DNA of 64,000 nt from Trochalopteron elliotii (GCA_024734555.1 JANPWX010000038.1:686668-750667), one strand, 5' to 3'; numbered from the stretch's first letter, positions 1-13,650 are shown. The notes: a model not told the origin generated them from the sequence alone. Translations and numbers: made by a program.

Positions 1-3000
1 TTAAATCTGTTTATGTAAAATGTGAAGTTATTTACCATAGTTCTACTGAACACCTACTTTAATGCAAACCAAGAAACCTAACTCACTCCAAAGTCAGGAA
101 ATCCCCTGGATATTTCTGTGTGTTTTAGTATTTCCTGACAAGTTGCAGTGCAACACATTTAGAGACCTGTTCCAGTGTCTAGTTGATCAGACAACAGAAG
201 TTCTTGAAGACTGCCATCACATACTGGTCAAAGTACTACATTACCCTCTTCTTTTATATCAGTGTCTTACACATAAATTGTACGTCTGATAATTTTGTAG
301 TGATTGTAGCACCAAAATAGGAATCCATTCCTTATAACATAATGTAAAACCGGCTTGATGCTTTCAGAATTTTCTGATAAAAATTGTGGAAAGCAGAAAT
401 ACCTGCCCAGGGCTTATAAGGATCCACATAATTAACAATAAGCAATATGTTTGAAGTTAATTTCAGTGACTTTCATAGAGAAAGGCTCATTACAGCTAGA
501 ACAAAACTTTATGGTATCGCACACTACATGCTCATAGATGAGGGGAGGCATTTCTTAGATCATGATGGAGAAATGTAAATAAACTGCTAGTTCCATTTTG
601 CTATGAAGTAGTGCAGTTGCTGCACAATTAGCAATACTTTATACACGTTACTCTCTCTAAAAGGTCTCTAAGTGCCATAAATTCTGGCAGTGGTTTTGGT
701 TCCCGGTTTCTGTCTTCAAACTTTGAATTTTAAATCACTTCTTGCTTAGTGCAGCCATATAAAAGAACTGTAAGGAACCCAAGAAACCACAAGGGATAAA
801 AAATAAACTACATAATTTTCCTTTTTTTTCTTGCCCATACCATGTAATTTTCACTCCTATTTCTCATTTACTGTTTTCTTCATTTGCATATGAAAATTAG
901 ACCTGAGACATCAGTCAGAAACGTTCAGATGTGTTTTTTCTGCAAGGCTCTGGAAAAGTGAAGGAGAAAGAAGATTTGAGATAAGCAATTTTATCTGCCC
1001 ATTAATTTTTGCAATGCAAAGAAAAGCAGGCAAAGAGAGACATACTCTGAGAGAGACATACATAGAGACAGACCTGAAATGAACACCAACAACATCTGAA
1101 ACTGAATGCCATCAAGTCAGTAATCTGGATTACTCTCAAGAAAGTGCCCTGAGATGGACAGTAGTTTCAGGAAGCAGATAGAAACTGTCTGGTGGCTTTC
1201 TGATGTTATTTTGTTCAGGAAAGTTCACTATTATACTAAAATGCTGACCCTGCTGAAGTTGTCAGGAAAAGTCAAACTGAACTCAAGGACAAACCTTGAA
1301 ACAGATATAGTGCAGCATAAATTTCTTAAGGAAGTGGTGTAAGTGTTCTTCCAAACCTTTTTTTGCATTTACAAGTTTTCCTGTGATGCTGAAGTATTAG
1401 TTACAAATGTGTAAATATTGATATAAAAAAGTAGATGAGTTTTTAGGTACTATTTTTAATGAGACTGCATAAACAAATTCCAGATTTTAGCTGTATGATT
1501 CAGAGCCCAACTACCAGCCCCCAGGCATGTGATGTAAGTTGCTAACCTTTCTAGACACCAGTCCCAAGGCATTCCACAGCAAAGTCATTTGGGGAAGTTG
1601 TGCTGAAAGAGAGATCAGTCAGGCATTTTGCAAGTAAATTCTACAGTCACTTTCTCCACTGTGTTTGGGATGTAAAAAAAAAGAGACAGAAGCAGCCTTT
1701 GAGACAGATGAGCTGTGCTATATAAAACATCTGCAATAGAGGAGCTTCTCTATTGTGAGAAGATGTAGCACTATGGCTTTGGCAGCCCACAGCTTTGAAC
1801 TTCTCTAGCAGTCTTTTGCATCTGCTGAGCAAAGCAAACTCTGTGACGCTCTGCAATAGCAAAGCAGATGTGAGAAGCTGATGATGAAGGTCATTCTAAG
1901 ACTGAAGAATCAGAGAAAGGATGACAGATGAGGAGCTATTCTCCACATATTCTCAGTCCATATAGGGGAGGTGCTCTGTGCTACAAGACCAGGCCTTGAA
2001 AGTGTTTGCCTATGGAGTCCTCTTCTCTCACTCATATAACAAATTTTTCTCTGTGGTCTCAAGTATTCTTTGCAGTGCTTAGGAGAAGGATGACCTCAGA
2101 ATTTGACCATACAGGTGTATTTGTACTGGGGACCTGGTGATGAAGTCCCCCTGCCTAGTTTGTAAATATTATTCTATTTGTAGGCCTCAACACAGAGATT
2201 GTGGGGATTGCAGAACGAACTAGGTTATGTGACTGATAACTGATAAAGTCTAATAAAGAGCAGAGATGATTCCTTGCCCATTATGGAAGCTAACTCATCT
2301 GAAGACACAGTCTTTTCCAAAGCTGGGAAATGGGAAATAGGAAATACTATAGAGTTAACTTATAGACTTGGTAGTAACCATTTTTGAAAGAAATATGTAG
2401 TTTACTCATGCTGCTACTGGATTTTTTGATTTCTCAAAAAGCCCAAGTAGTCCAGCATTTCATCCAAGACTGTGGATAATTAGTAAAGTCATCATCTGTC
2501 CTCCAAATATTTTCCTATTATGTGATGATTTGTTGGTCAGGGATTCATGACCAGGAGATTGTGTGTTTTAGTTAATAGTCATGGATTCACAGATTTGTCT
2601 TCATGAATATATACATTTGCTTTTTGAGCACATCACTTACATTCCAACTCCCTACTTCCAGCTAATTTGTGGGTATGGTAGGCCAAAATGTCCTAGGCCC
2701 AGATGGATTATCTGGGTTCTCTACCAGCAATCTCTATCCACCTGGAAAACTGATCCTTTATTCCTTCCTTCTATCTGTGATCTTATAACCAATTTTTTAT
2801 CCATGTGAAGATCTTATCTTTCTTCTACTGTTTCTTTAAGAGGCTCAGTGGAAGAATTTCATGTAGAACTTACTGAAATAGTTGTGGTCATATTATATTA
2901 ATTTCCCTGTGGTCTTTGCATAGGGAGACTTCCTTTCTCAGTGGTTCCTCTGTTGAAGCAATAAGCATTTTCTCCAGAATAACCATTATTCTGGAGAAGT

Positions 3001-3264
3001 ACTCATCCAGGAGTAATGAAGTATTAAGCAGCACATTGAGTGAGAGGTATCTCAAGGTAGGATTCCAGCTTCCTCTATATTTCAAATACTGATAGAAAAT
3101 TGCCTTAGCCAGTACTTAGGTACTTAGTAAGTTAAAACTTTTGACTGCCTGTAGAAACAGAAAGAAGAAAGTTTAATCAGAGGTAACAAAATGTAAAGTA
3201 AAGTGAAAAGAATTGTGCAACTTGAAAAACAACAAATGAACTGTTTACAGACATTCAGATCTTG
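1..3264. other. AT-rich non-coding stretch, no gene seen
   Basis: No convincing exon or repeat family was recognised. The short open frames on both strands have no family motif and no splice flanks. One exon-like segment (1491-1533) has a GTAAGT donor but a poor acceptor and was not called. This is probably intergenic or intronic sequence upstream of the gene A exons. Confidence 0.5.
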
Positions 3265-4040
3265 ACAAATTAGATGTCTGGACAATCACCAACCAATTAA
3301 GCTCAACAAGGGGAAATGATGGAATCTGCACTCTGGTTGTATGAACAGACTAGGGAATGACATGCTGGAAAGCAGTGCCATGGAAGAGGACCTGGGGGTC
3401 CTGGTCAATGGCAAGTTGAACATGAGTCAGCAGTGCCCTGGCAGCCAGGAGAGCCAAGTGTGTCCTGGGGGGCATCGGGCACAGCATCACAGGCAGGCAA
3501 GGGAGGAGATTGTCCCACTCTGCTCTGCACAGAGGTGACCTCACCTCAGGTCCCATGTGCAGTTTCGGGAGGCACAATATAATGAAGACATTAAGTTATT
3601 AGAGAGTGTCCAAATGAGGGCAACCAAGATGATGAAAGGCCTGGAGGGGAAGCCATGTGTGGAGCAACTGAGGTCACTTGGTCTGTTCAGCCTGGAGGAG
3701 ACTGAGGGGGGACCTCATTGCAGTTACAGCTTCCTCATGAGGGGAAGAGGAAGGGCCGGTCACCAGTGACAGAACCCAAGGGAATGGCCTGAAGTTGTGT
3801 CAGGGGAGGTTTAGGCTGGATGTTTGAAAAAGTTCTTTTCCAAGAGGGTGGTTGGGCACTAGAGCAGGCTCCCCAGGAAAGTGGTCACAGCACCAGCCTG
3901 AGAGAGCTCAAGAAGCATTTGGACAATGCTGTTGGGCACATGGTCTGACTCTTGAGTATGGTCCTATACAGGGCCAGGAGTTGGACTCAATGATCCTTGA
4001 GGGTCCCTTCCAACTCAGATTATTTTGTGATTCTGTGAAA
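3265..4040 (+). mobile_element. CR1 LINE fragment, 3' end, plus orientation
   Basis: The segment reads as the end of the CR1 reverse transcriptase ORF plus the 3' UTR. Diagnostic phrases in order are 'gaggacctgggggtcctggt', 'agagtgtccaaatgagggca', 'ttcagcctggaggaga', 'ttggactcaatgatccttga' and the terminal 'gtgattctgtga' near 4030. The open frames here are decayed pieces of the retrotransposon ORF. Several internal deletions are visible compared with the usual CR1 layout. The copy is 5'-truncated, as is normal for CR1, and the left boundary is approximate. Confidence 0.9.
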
Positions 4041-5441
4041 AATGGCCTACAGTGTACTAAAAAATATCTGTGCTGTTAAATACCCATAAAACAATGAAAT
4101 GTGTAATAGCATACTGCCTAATAAGATAATAGGTCATCTGGAAATAATGTAAAAAAATTGAAATAATCTCTTTAAAGCTGAGTACCATTGAATAAAATGA
4201 CTGTGGTTTCACTAAGGGTTCGATTATTTTCATGTCTACAGTTATGTATTTCACTTTGCATTTGCTTTTCACTTGCCCAATAACAAAATTCTTATAATTC
4301 TTAGTTAATTCAACAACTTGGGTTTTTTCCTGTTGCTTTTTTTGCCATGCATGTCCTCTCTAATATAAACTGGTGGGGTTTATGCTTCATTACAAGTAGT
4401 TTTCAGGGAGTCATTTGTAGCCTTTTCTTTCAAAAGACTCAGAGAGAGACAAGTAATGGTAATAAATTATATTTATTTAAGGGGTCAAAAAGAATGCACA
4501 GTGTCCACAAGTCAAATACTAACAGTGAGCTACCATTTCTTTTTAAAAGTTTTTGCTCTACCTTAACAAATGTCACATTAAGTTAGTTTACTTGGGATTA
4601 TTACCTGTAACAATCATTATTTTAATAAACTAAAATTCAGTCTTGCAATTGGTTCTGATTTCTGCCTGAAAAAACTGTTAAGTGAGATTAATTAGCTAAT
4701 GTTGCATACAAGAAGCATGCAATGGGAAGGGAAGGGAATTTTAGGTTGTTGGAGGCTTCTGGGACAGATTTCAAACAGGATCTTTTACCTCTCCACAAAT
4801 ATCTGGTGATTTGTAAAGTTCAGCTTTTGTGAATATAGGAGTTGTCTGAACTACAAAGTCTGTGGACAGTTAATTATCTCAGAAGACTAAATTCAGCAGC
4901 ATTCTAGAGCTAGAGAAGATATTCAGTTAATACCTATATCAAAAATATGTTCTGCATGCTTCTCCTGTGAGAGAGTTAAATATAAAAAGCAGAACAGAAG
5001 AAACCTGTAAAGGGTTGTCAAATGATTGTCATGATTTCATACATCTGATGTTTGCATTAAGACATGACATTTATGAAAACACCATGGTAATCATACCCAC
5101 GCACAAACTCAAGGGGTTTTTTGCTGTCTGTCCAAAACAATCACTTCTGCATTGGTGCCTTTTATTTACTCTGTATTTCACCTCTTCAAATTTATCTCAG
5201 AGTGAAGCATTTTAGATGAGTCCAGTAAAAGGTCATAGAAGTCTTAAAAGGGGTTAAATAACAGCTAAGTTGAGACAAAGACAGAAAAGATGGTCAAAGT
5301 ATGATAGAAAAAAAAGAATGTCTCCTTTGCAGACTATGGGCCAGAAGGTTTGCTCAGGCAAACTCAATGGATAGGTGAGTTACTGGCAGAATCAGGCATA
5401 CAGTGGGAGAGACAGGTACCTCAGCAGGGTGGAAGAAAAGC

Positions 5442-5442
<1 letters not shown>
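4041..5442. other. non-coding stretch, nothing recognised
   Basis: AT-rich sequence between a CR1 copy and a GATA microsatellite. Open frames are short, lack motifs and have no paired splice sites. No regulatory element could be singled out. Confidence 0.5.

Positions 5443-5521
<79 letters not shown>
5443..5521. repeat. (GATA)n microsatellite, about 20 units
   Basis: An uninterrupted run of the tetranucleotide agat covers 79 bp. The long minus-strand frames here (SIYLSIYL repeats) are simply translations of the repeat and are not genes. The purity of the run predicts length polymorphism. Confidence 0.98.
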
Positions 5522-7402
5522 GTTATCATGGTTTCTTGAATGACACTCCTTAGAAGGAATATGGTTGTGGACACTGAGAGTTGCTTGCAGGGACAGACCA
5601 AGAGAGAAATTCAGACCTGATGTTAAATTTTCCTGTATTCTCAAGAGCTCAATGAAATAAGTGTTGCTAGAAGGGAAGTAGTTAATTTTTAAAGAAAAAT
5701 TATACTGTCCTATGAAATTTACTGAAGTTCTAGTATCAGAGGAGGCTAAAAGATAAGATTCTGCCTGCTGAGCTGGTTCATTTAGCATATATGCCAAACC
5801 AATCATTTGCCACAAACTTTTACCAAATTCAAATGAACACTGCATTATTCCAAGAGCAAAACTTTGACTTGTCACTACCTGTCTTTTGGGACCTCATAAA
5901 TATTCTATCAGAATGTTCTGTCTGGTGAAAAAAAAAAAAGATTGATCCATTTTGTCTTCAAAAGTGTAAGCCAAACTTCTCAAACCTGTCATATCCCTTT
6001 GTATATGTAAGTACAGTGTCCCTGGGTTGTTTAAACTTTTGTCATTTTTGATTAAGTCCAAGCAGTCCCTCTCTCATTTTCTGAAACAAGAATCATAGCT
6101 GGACTATGTTGTTTAATCTTAAGGCATTTTCTGGTGTCAAAAGAGAGTGTATGCTGAGTCTCCATAGCTTGTGGGTATCTCCAACTTTTTACCTGTAAAC
6201 CAGAAATCAGAATCTGTTATATCCATTTTGTAAGAGTATCCCAGTCTGATCATTAGAATAGCCAAAAGGACAAGAAATGACAAATTTCTATCTTATTTCC
6301 AGTTTTTTCCCAAGACTTTCTGCACATATGTATTAGAGATGTCATTTGTTATGTGCTGCAAGTTCAGCAGATGATTGTTTTCATCTTGGGATATGCTGAG
6401 CACACAGGGCCGTTCATCTCTGTGTTTTTTCTAGTGCACCATTTTAATAAATAACTAGAAGTTTGGAGGATGCAGTGTATGGTTCAGCTGCCTCCACCAG
6501 CTGTCTTATGAATAATGTACATATCTTTGATTTACATTCTGTCTGCTGTGTTGGTGTAGTAAATTTTGAAGACAGTGCTGGTGTAGACTTAGTCCCGCTT
6601 AACCATGTGCAAACTTCAAAGCCTCACTACACAAGCACTGCACACTATGTTTCCCTTCTTAGTATGATTTTGATACAACCTCTTGAGTTCTTGTTACCTG
6701 GGAAAAGTGAAAAAACTACTAAATATTTGATCTTGGGTGAAAAGAATGGAAACATGTTTATTTTCAAACTATACCATACTTTCGTACTTCAAATGTTGCC
6801 TGGTTTTTAGTATTAATGGTCTGCTTCATGTTTGATGAGTAGTACGATTTGAATATTGCCATGTCCAAAGTGTGTGATTGTTAACTTTAGTCACTAGATG
6901 GCCTTTGAGTGTGCAAAAGCTCCCTGAATGCTATTGGAAAACTATACTTTTAGCTAGGTCATTAACTTTGAATGTTTTCCCTTTAAGCCGTTCCTAAACT
7001 TGTCTTTAGTATCTTGAGCTGATATTAAGTGCGTATTTTCAAACTTTTGGAAAAAGAAAACGGTAAAAGTAACAGCTTAATGATATGAATTAAAATAATA
7101 AAAAAAAAGAGGAACTAGAGTGTTCTTTTTGCTTAAACAGAATTTCTCTTTGCATCAGCCTTTCCTGTGCTCCCTTGGAATGGTCTTCCTCAATTCACGT
7201 TTTTGAGGAAAGTACAGAAGGAATACTTCACTGCTAAAGCAGAAATATTTCCCTCCCTGTTCTGAGGAAAAGACTTGCTGCTGGGTGTTGCATCAGTGTA
7301 TGTGCTAAACACTCCTGGTTGTTGGAATCTGCCTTGTGAGTTGCTGGAATTTCTGAGCTACAACTTAGACCTGTTCATTTATGTCTTTTACATCTGTTTC
7401 AG
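5522..7402. other. non-coding stretch upstream of a candidate exon
   Basis: No gene or repeat family recognised. The 115-codon plus-strand frame at 6463-6810 has no splice context, no family motif and an unremarkable composition, so it is taken as chance. If the 7403 exon is real, this is intron. Confidence 0.45.
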
Positions 7403-7496
7403 GGTGAATGTATATCCTTTTGCAGTGCATCACATGCTGTTGCCTGCGTGGGGAACAGCACATCATTCTTCACACAGCAGCAAGTTCACAGGCAAA
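7403..7496 (+). CDS. candidate internal exon, gene A (uncertain)
   Basis: A strong acceptor (pyrimidine-rich tract then cag) precedes 94 nt, and an aaa|gtgagg donor follows. Two of three frames are open. One starts at a codon boundary (phase 0), contains GNSTSFFTQQQ and ends with one base left over. That remainder joins the candidate exon at 12762 without a stop. The alternative frame reads VNVYPFAVHHMLL and ends on a complete codon. No family is recognised in either. The call rests on splice signals and phase compatibility only, and chance is a real alternative. Confidence 0.27.
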
Positions 7497-10400
7497 GTGA
7501 GGTGCTAATCATTGTAAAGTCCTCACATTTGACCCATATTACTGCAAACAAGCTTATTAATCCCAAGCTTTTTATGACATTATGCACCATTATGATTATT
7601 TTATCTCGCCTTCTGCACAAGTTATCTGGTTTCTCAGAGCCTGCATCTAACTTTTCTGCTTGAATTGCAACAAAAATAGTATAAAATGGTTATTGAGAAA
7701 TGAATGTGATTTAAAAATACAGCACATACAGAATACAACATAGTGCTGAACAGAGATGTCTGAGTTGCCGTGAAGTTACTGAGATGTTAACCCTTAGTTC
7801 TGCGAGATTGTACTGCTGTTATAGTGGAGCTTTGAAGAAGAAAAGCAGATGTGTGCACTCTGCTGCAGGCAGACATCATATCTGGGACTATTTGCATCAC
7901 ATGTTATCATGGAGGATTTGTAAGTTTGAGCAGCTTGTTCTGTATCGCCTTCTCTGGAATGCTGCATCTCATTTTACTGTTTTTTAGTGAGTGAGGCTAC
8001 AGATTTCATTGATTTCTGGCAACAAGGAGATCAAGATCTTTGAGATATAGAAGATTTTGACATCTCAAAGCTCAAAAAAACTCAGTTGTGAAAAGTTCAA
8101 TTCCATCTGGAAAATTTTATTAAGTTTCTCACGCTTATTATCTGTCCATGATTGTCAGACATCAAGATTGCTATGATTTTGAGCAGAAGAAAGAAGAAAT
8201 TCAGAAGGCATAAAACTTTGCCTATAATTTATTTTTCTCACTTCATGTGTTTGCCAGTAGTTTTGGAAAGATGTGTAAAGGCCATTAAACTTGACCAAAA
8301 TCCTTTAGACTGAGAAGCTTAAATATGATTTTTAAGTATAAAGTGTAAAACTCTTTTAGTAAAGAGTCACTTTCACTCTCACGGAGTAGCAGCAGCACTT
8401 CCTGCTTGCAGTGCTTGGGCAACAGCATCAGTGCCTGGGCATTACTCCAGAGTGAGACAGTGTCCTTCCCCAAACCATGTAAGAAAGTGGTTACCATTCA
8501 AATTATTAGCAAAGCTGAAAGTAACTAAGAGTCATCTGTCATGTAGCTGCAGAGACAAACAGGAAGAGTGGTGAACCTGGGCATGTTTTTTATGTTAGCC
8601 TTGCACCCACCCTCTCTTCCTTTTGGCAGAACAGGAAACCATCTTCTGTTTTTCTTCTTTTTTTTTCTTAAGGAATTAGAAAAAAGATAAAAGTCTTGAC
8701 CTGTGCTGCAGTTGAGCCTAAAAGCCCCTAATACAAGATCAGTGTTGTGAAGAGCTGCTGTGCATATATCCAGAACTCTAGATAATATTTTGAAGTCCTT
8801 ATCATGCAACTTGGAAGTTTTACAGATGTAAATCCAGGTGCAACGTGTTAAGGTCATTCCACCAAATTCCCACTGGGAATCTGTAGCACAGTTAGGAATG
8901 AAACTTCACATATCCTGAGCCCAAGCATGAGCTATTTTTTTAACCAAACTCTCATCTTTAGACTTTTAATATAGTGCTGTGCTCAAACTTGGTTTCCTAT
9001 TGTATTAATTAGGAAAAAGTGATGGTTATAGTTCTTAAAAATTAGGCTGAAATAAAAATGAAAATTTAGGAATCATAATCATGTTATCCAGCTTTTGTCA
9101 GTAGTTCAGATATGGAATAACTGTGGGAGCTTTCAGCACATGTAAAAAGTCATGTTGTAAATGTTGTGATTCATCTAGAAGTGCTAAATTTATGAATATG
9201 AACTTATTAATAATTGTGTGTGTAATCTGGTGGCAGTCTAGAATGGTCAATGAAAATTGCCCAGAGATCTATGGATGTGCTATTTGGGTCAGACTCTTCA
9301 TCTTTGGACTTGACCAAAAATCTTGTTCTTTTCATTCTCTTTCTGGCCGTCAGAAAATGGCCAGAAAAAAATTCTCTAAAACCTGCCTCTGGGGAAAGTC
9401 ATAAATGGCACAGTCTCTTGAGGTCTGTTCTAGCCCAGGAATGTAGTATCATTCTTAGTATCCATGGTTTGTATATACACTCCTGAATTTGTTTTAGAAT
9501 GAATTTGTTGCTCTCTTTCATCGCCAGATATGTTGCAATGTATGCCTAAAAGCTGGAATCTTCTATCATTTCTTTGCCTAGGGTAGCATAGAAATAAGTT
9601 ATTTTTAAAAAATGACAGTCAAAAAATTAGAAAGCTGTTGTAGAAGAGCATTCTGAAAATCTCTCTCTGATGCAGTCCTCTTTCACCAAGAGACCTCACA
9701 ATTTTTTAAATAAAATTTATAATCTCATTGTACAGCTCAGTGCTTCACTGAGTACACTACATTGTCAGAACACATGTGGTGTAAGCTTGAAACTTATTTT
9801 TTATCCCGCTAGTGAATGATGTTCCAAGTTGAATGCATTGATTTTTTTTGTATTTTCAATGTATGTTGCTTGTGTGATTTTTTTCAGATGTCCTGGATAA
9901 CAGTAACCCAGTGGCTCAAGTGGCTTTTGTGGTATTTTGAAATGTACCAATTTTTGGGCATACCTTCTTTTTCTTCATTTTTTCCCTTTACCTTCTCTAT
10001 TTGTCTGCCAACCGTAAATTCTCTTGTTTTTTCAAACCCATGAAATGTAAATTCCATTGGAATCAGTGAGTTAAAGGGATCTGCTAAATAATGTTTCCTG
10101 AACAGGGATAGGATTGAGAATTTGTTCACGTATTTTGCAGAACTGAGACCTCTGGGGTTTCTTTTACAAGACTTTAAACTCTGAATTGATTGTGTCTGTT
10201 TTCCTTGGTTATTTTTGCTTTGTCTATTACTGGTTTGATTGTTAATGGTTTCCTTATAATATTAATTCATTTGTAGAAGATTAATACAGCATTTAGCTTT
10301 ACATGTCACATAACTACCCATATATTAGGTAGGTAAGCAACTGAGCACCAAATGAGTATGTTTTGTGCAGCTAGCCAGGCTTTCAAAAATAGCTCAGCAA

Positions 10401-12761
10401 CCACACATGAAAACCAGAATTCTGAAAGAGCTCACATTCTGGGTGCACGTTGATCGCTAAGCTCCTGCGAAAATCTGACCACAAACACCACAATCTGATC
10501 TCCTGTGTCTAACTGCTGCTCCAACCCACATAAGTACCAAGGAAGAGGAGGACAGTCCAAATACTGGAAAAACATTGTGTTTTCAGAGGAAATTTTGCAG
10601 CAGAGCTACAGTGACTTCCAGGAAGGCTCAGACTGATAAATTCTCTAAGCACTTTTGAGAGGTGCCATGTTATTAAAAAGTGAAAATAAGTAATGACCCA
10701 AATCATTGTTTCTTGTTAATAATAACTACTTTGAAATATTGCCTTTCTTGTTCAAAAGTAGATTTTGAACTCAACAGTTTCAAAAACTGTTAGGGAAACT
10801 GCTTTTATTGGATCATATAGGTTTCCAGCATAATCATCCGCTGTTCTTTTTTTCTTAAAAATCTTTATATGTATATTTTATTTTGTATTTACTTCACCAC
10901 TAGCCACCAGCTTTTTTTTTTTTTCCTCTGTTGACTTCTTCCCCAATCAGCTACTGAAACAAGGTTATGCTCTATGTGGTATTTTAGATTCTGCAGGTGT
11001 TTTAAGGGTCAATGGAAAAAAGCCTCCCACGCTGGTGATGGGGATTTCCTCTGTAGCATTCAAGGGCTGGGCTCTGGTCTGACAGGCACAAATAACTCTT
11101 CTCCCTGGTATTGTTGGAGCTCCCTTACACCTTTAGTGAGCTGGCAGAACTTAATGCAGTAATAGTGCAGCACATTTAGTGCATTCCAGCATATGCAGCA
11201 ACAGTTCATATCAATCCAAGTTTATTTCCTATATCTGACTCGTGTTTTTCTCTTTAGTGTGTCTTTTGTCTTATGACACAACAACTTCCTGATTCACTGC
11301 AGTGCCTATTGGAATCTGCCTCTTGACATTTGACAAAAGCATTTAGGACAGTGGTTATGTTTTCTTCTTCCACAGTAAAGGCCTCTGCCTCCTCAATTAA
11401 GTAAAAAATGTGGCAGTCATCAGCTTTTTAAAACTTTCTACTCATTCCTCATCCACAGCTCCTAATCCACAGTAGAGGGCAGTGCTTACATAACGCATGT
11501 GCATTCTCACCAAGTGTTAGTTACATAGTAGCACTTTTGAAAGATCAACTAATGCATTGCCGGAACACTGACAAAACAGGTTACAGTGTTGGTTTTTGAC
11601 TGGTACAGACTGACAAAGCTGAAGTGAACTGTCCAGCGGCATTGTATGTGTAAGGAAGACAACAGAGTCTGATCAAAAACTCTTGATTGAAATGGGAAAC
11701 ATGCAGTTGCTAGGAAGACAAAGTCCTAAGTGTTTCAAGCCCTGCAGGTCTTGCACAAAGATATTCTCTGATACTACCCGTTATTCATGGTTTCTCAAGC
11801 ACATTGAGCAAAATGCTGCGATCACATCAGTCTGTCTGTAGTGACTTCGTATGTTTCTCCAGTGTAGTCATTTTCCAACTGACTGTGTGCATGCATCCCT
11901 TGGAAATTCAAGTTATCAGAAACCTCACAGGCCACAATTAGCTGAGAGCAGGACCCTCTGCTGTCTTGCACCTTGCACAGTCATTTCCAAGGGCTGCTGT
12001 AGAGTTTTCTCACAAAGCATTCTTTCTTCAGAAACTGACAGCTTGCCTACCATATATGCCTGCTTAGTGGTTCTCCAGTTTGACTCACTCAGGGGGTTGT
12101 GGAGGGAAGTGTGTGTTGAAATTTCCTACTTTGGCATTTTACACATGAGATTTTATTAATGGTTTGAAATGCTCTATTGTGTCTGAAAATATTACCCCAT
12201 ACTACAAAGGGGGACTGAAAAAATGAAAGCAGAGTAAAATTGTTTGAAATTATAGAAACTAAATTTTCCAGTTCAACATCATTCAAAATATTTGGGAGAG
12301 TTGGTATTTTGATTATTTTGTCTTTTCAGGATCTCAAAACCCCTTTTTAAGTACCCATTCCCTATCGGGCTTTGACGGCTGAGGGAGATGGGTGTGAAAT
12401 GAAACCTGGAATGCTGTTGGTCCTATTCTCCACTCTGCATTAAAGCATTTTGGGTTGTCTTCACAAGTAATCTTAAGTAAATTTTTTCACAACACGAGGG
12501 AGTGTATGGATTTCCTGACACAGGATTGTGCCTGAGACATTTTTACCACAGGTTGTTCTGTTTGGAAAATAGGATCAAAGAGGCAAAAAGGGTATAGAAG
12601 GGCACAAATGTGTTACGTGTCAGTCTTCCTGCAAGAGAATTTGAGGTGAAAACCAGCTGCAAGCCTTATATACTGTGAGTGAGATCTAAGAGGCCTATTT
12701 TATAATAGCAATAACCAAAAGAGTTATAATGACTTCATATGGTGATTTAGTTCTATTACAG
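7497..12761. other. non-coding stretch, presumed intron
   Basis: Mostly AT-rich sequence with no recognised repeat family. A competing exon-like end lies at 7988-8043: after a strong acceptor (polyT then ttag) a frame of 17 codons runs to TGA. It could be an alternative 3' end for the exon at 7403, since the phases match, but it is too short to call. Open frames at 8525-8857, 9123-9486, 9816-10129 and 11851-12159 show no coding features. Confidence 0.45.
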
Positions 12762-12804
12762 GAGTGTCAATAGGAAAGAGTAAGATGTTAGGAACCCTTA
12801 GCTT
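12762..12804 (+). CDS. candidate small internal exon, gene A (uncertain)
   Basis: A 43-nt segment is flanked by an acceptor (ttctattacag) and a consensus gtaagt donor. Only one frame is free of stops. It takes two bases at its 5' end and leaves two at its 3' end, encoding VSIGKSKMLGTLS. Those phases join the 7403-7496 exon upstream and the 16539-16646 exon downstream, giving ...[14 protein letters not shown]... across the junction. That three-way agreement is the main argument. The segment is short and chance is not excluded. Confidence 0.35.
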
Positions 12805-13207
12805 GTAAGTGTTAAGGTAAGACTCTACCAGCTATCTCACTACGTGGAATTTTTTCGCAAAGAACTTGAATACCTCCATTGCTCAAGCTGAAGTGCTAGA
12901 TCCAAGGTTTTCAAGAATTACAGATTATTTGGGGGAAATCTAAATTTCACTACCATATAAACAGGTGATGTGGAATTTACGAGGCAAACCTGGGCATCCA
13001 GTACCCTGGAGACAGTCTTAGACTTTCACTTCCAGCTGCTGCTTCTGAACAATACGTGTCTCCTGTGAGTCCTGTGTTATAGGGAGTTATCTCAGATACC
13101 TTAAGGCATCTCAAATAGCTCTAAACATCAGTATGGAAGGCTTACTAAATTAATTCCACACTGATCTTCCTGATCATTGCCAGGAAATAAAAATCTACAA
13201 AGATATA
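12805..13207. other. non-coding stretch, nothing recognised
   Basis: About 400 bp between a candidate exon and a CR1 copy. No motif, repeat or open frame worth calling. Confidence 0.5.
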
Positions 13208-13650
13208 CCAACATGGTGAGGCTCCACCTCAAATCTGCTGTCCAGTTCTGGGTCCCTCACTACAAGAGGACATTGAGGTACTGGAGCATGTCCAGAGAAG
13301 GGCAACAGAGCTGGTGAAGGTCTGGGGCACCAAGTCTTATGAGGAGCAGCTGAGGGAGCTGGGGTTGTTTAACCTGGAGAAAAGGAGGCTCAGGGGGAGC
13401 CTTATCTGTCTCTACAGCTACCTAAAAGCCAGGTGGGGGTCAGTGTCTTCTCCCAGGTAACAAACAATAGGACAAGAAAAAATGCCTGCCCTGGGAAGTG
13501 GTGGAGTCACCATCCCTGAAGATTGAAAGACATGTAGATGTGGCACTTGGGGACATGGTTTAGTGGTGGACCTGGCAATCCAGGGTTACACGTGAACTTG
13601 ATGATCTCAGAGGTCCTTTCCAACTTTAGTGATTCTATGATTCTATGGAC
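13208..13650 (+). mobile_element. CR1 LINE fragment, 3' end, plus orientation
   Basis: The sequence follows the CR1 3' portion: 'ctggagcatgtccagagaag', 'gagctggtgaaggtctgggg', 'gaggagcagctgagggagct', 'taacctggagaaaaggaggc', then 'gatgatctcagaggtccttt' and the terminal 'gattctatgattctatgg'. The part between the ggaca(a/g)gaaaaaatg block and the 'cctgggaagtggtggagtca' block is shorter than usual, pointing to an internal deletion. It lies inside the presumed gene A intron. Confidence 0.92.

Noticed and set aside
1491..1533. 43-nt segment with GTAAGT donor
   Set aside because: The upstream tract is A-rich and a poor acceptor; the peptide is not recognisable and no partner exon was found.
3341..4079. 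Several overlapping open frames on both strands
   Set aside because: All lie in the CR1 LINE copy and are decayed retrotransposon sequence.
5354..5875. 173-codon minus-strand frame
   Set aside because: Its core is the translated GATA microsatellite (SIYL repeats); flanks show no domain.
6463..6810. 115-codon plus-strand frame
   Set aside because: No splice flanks, no family motif, no initiation context; fits chance.
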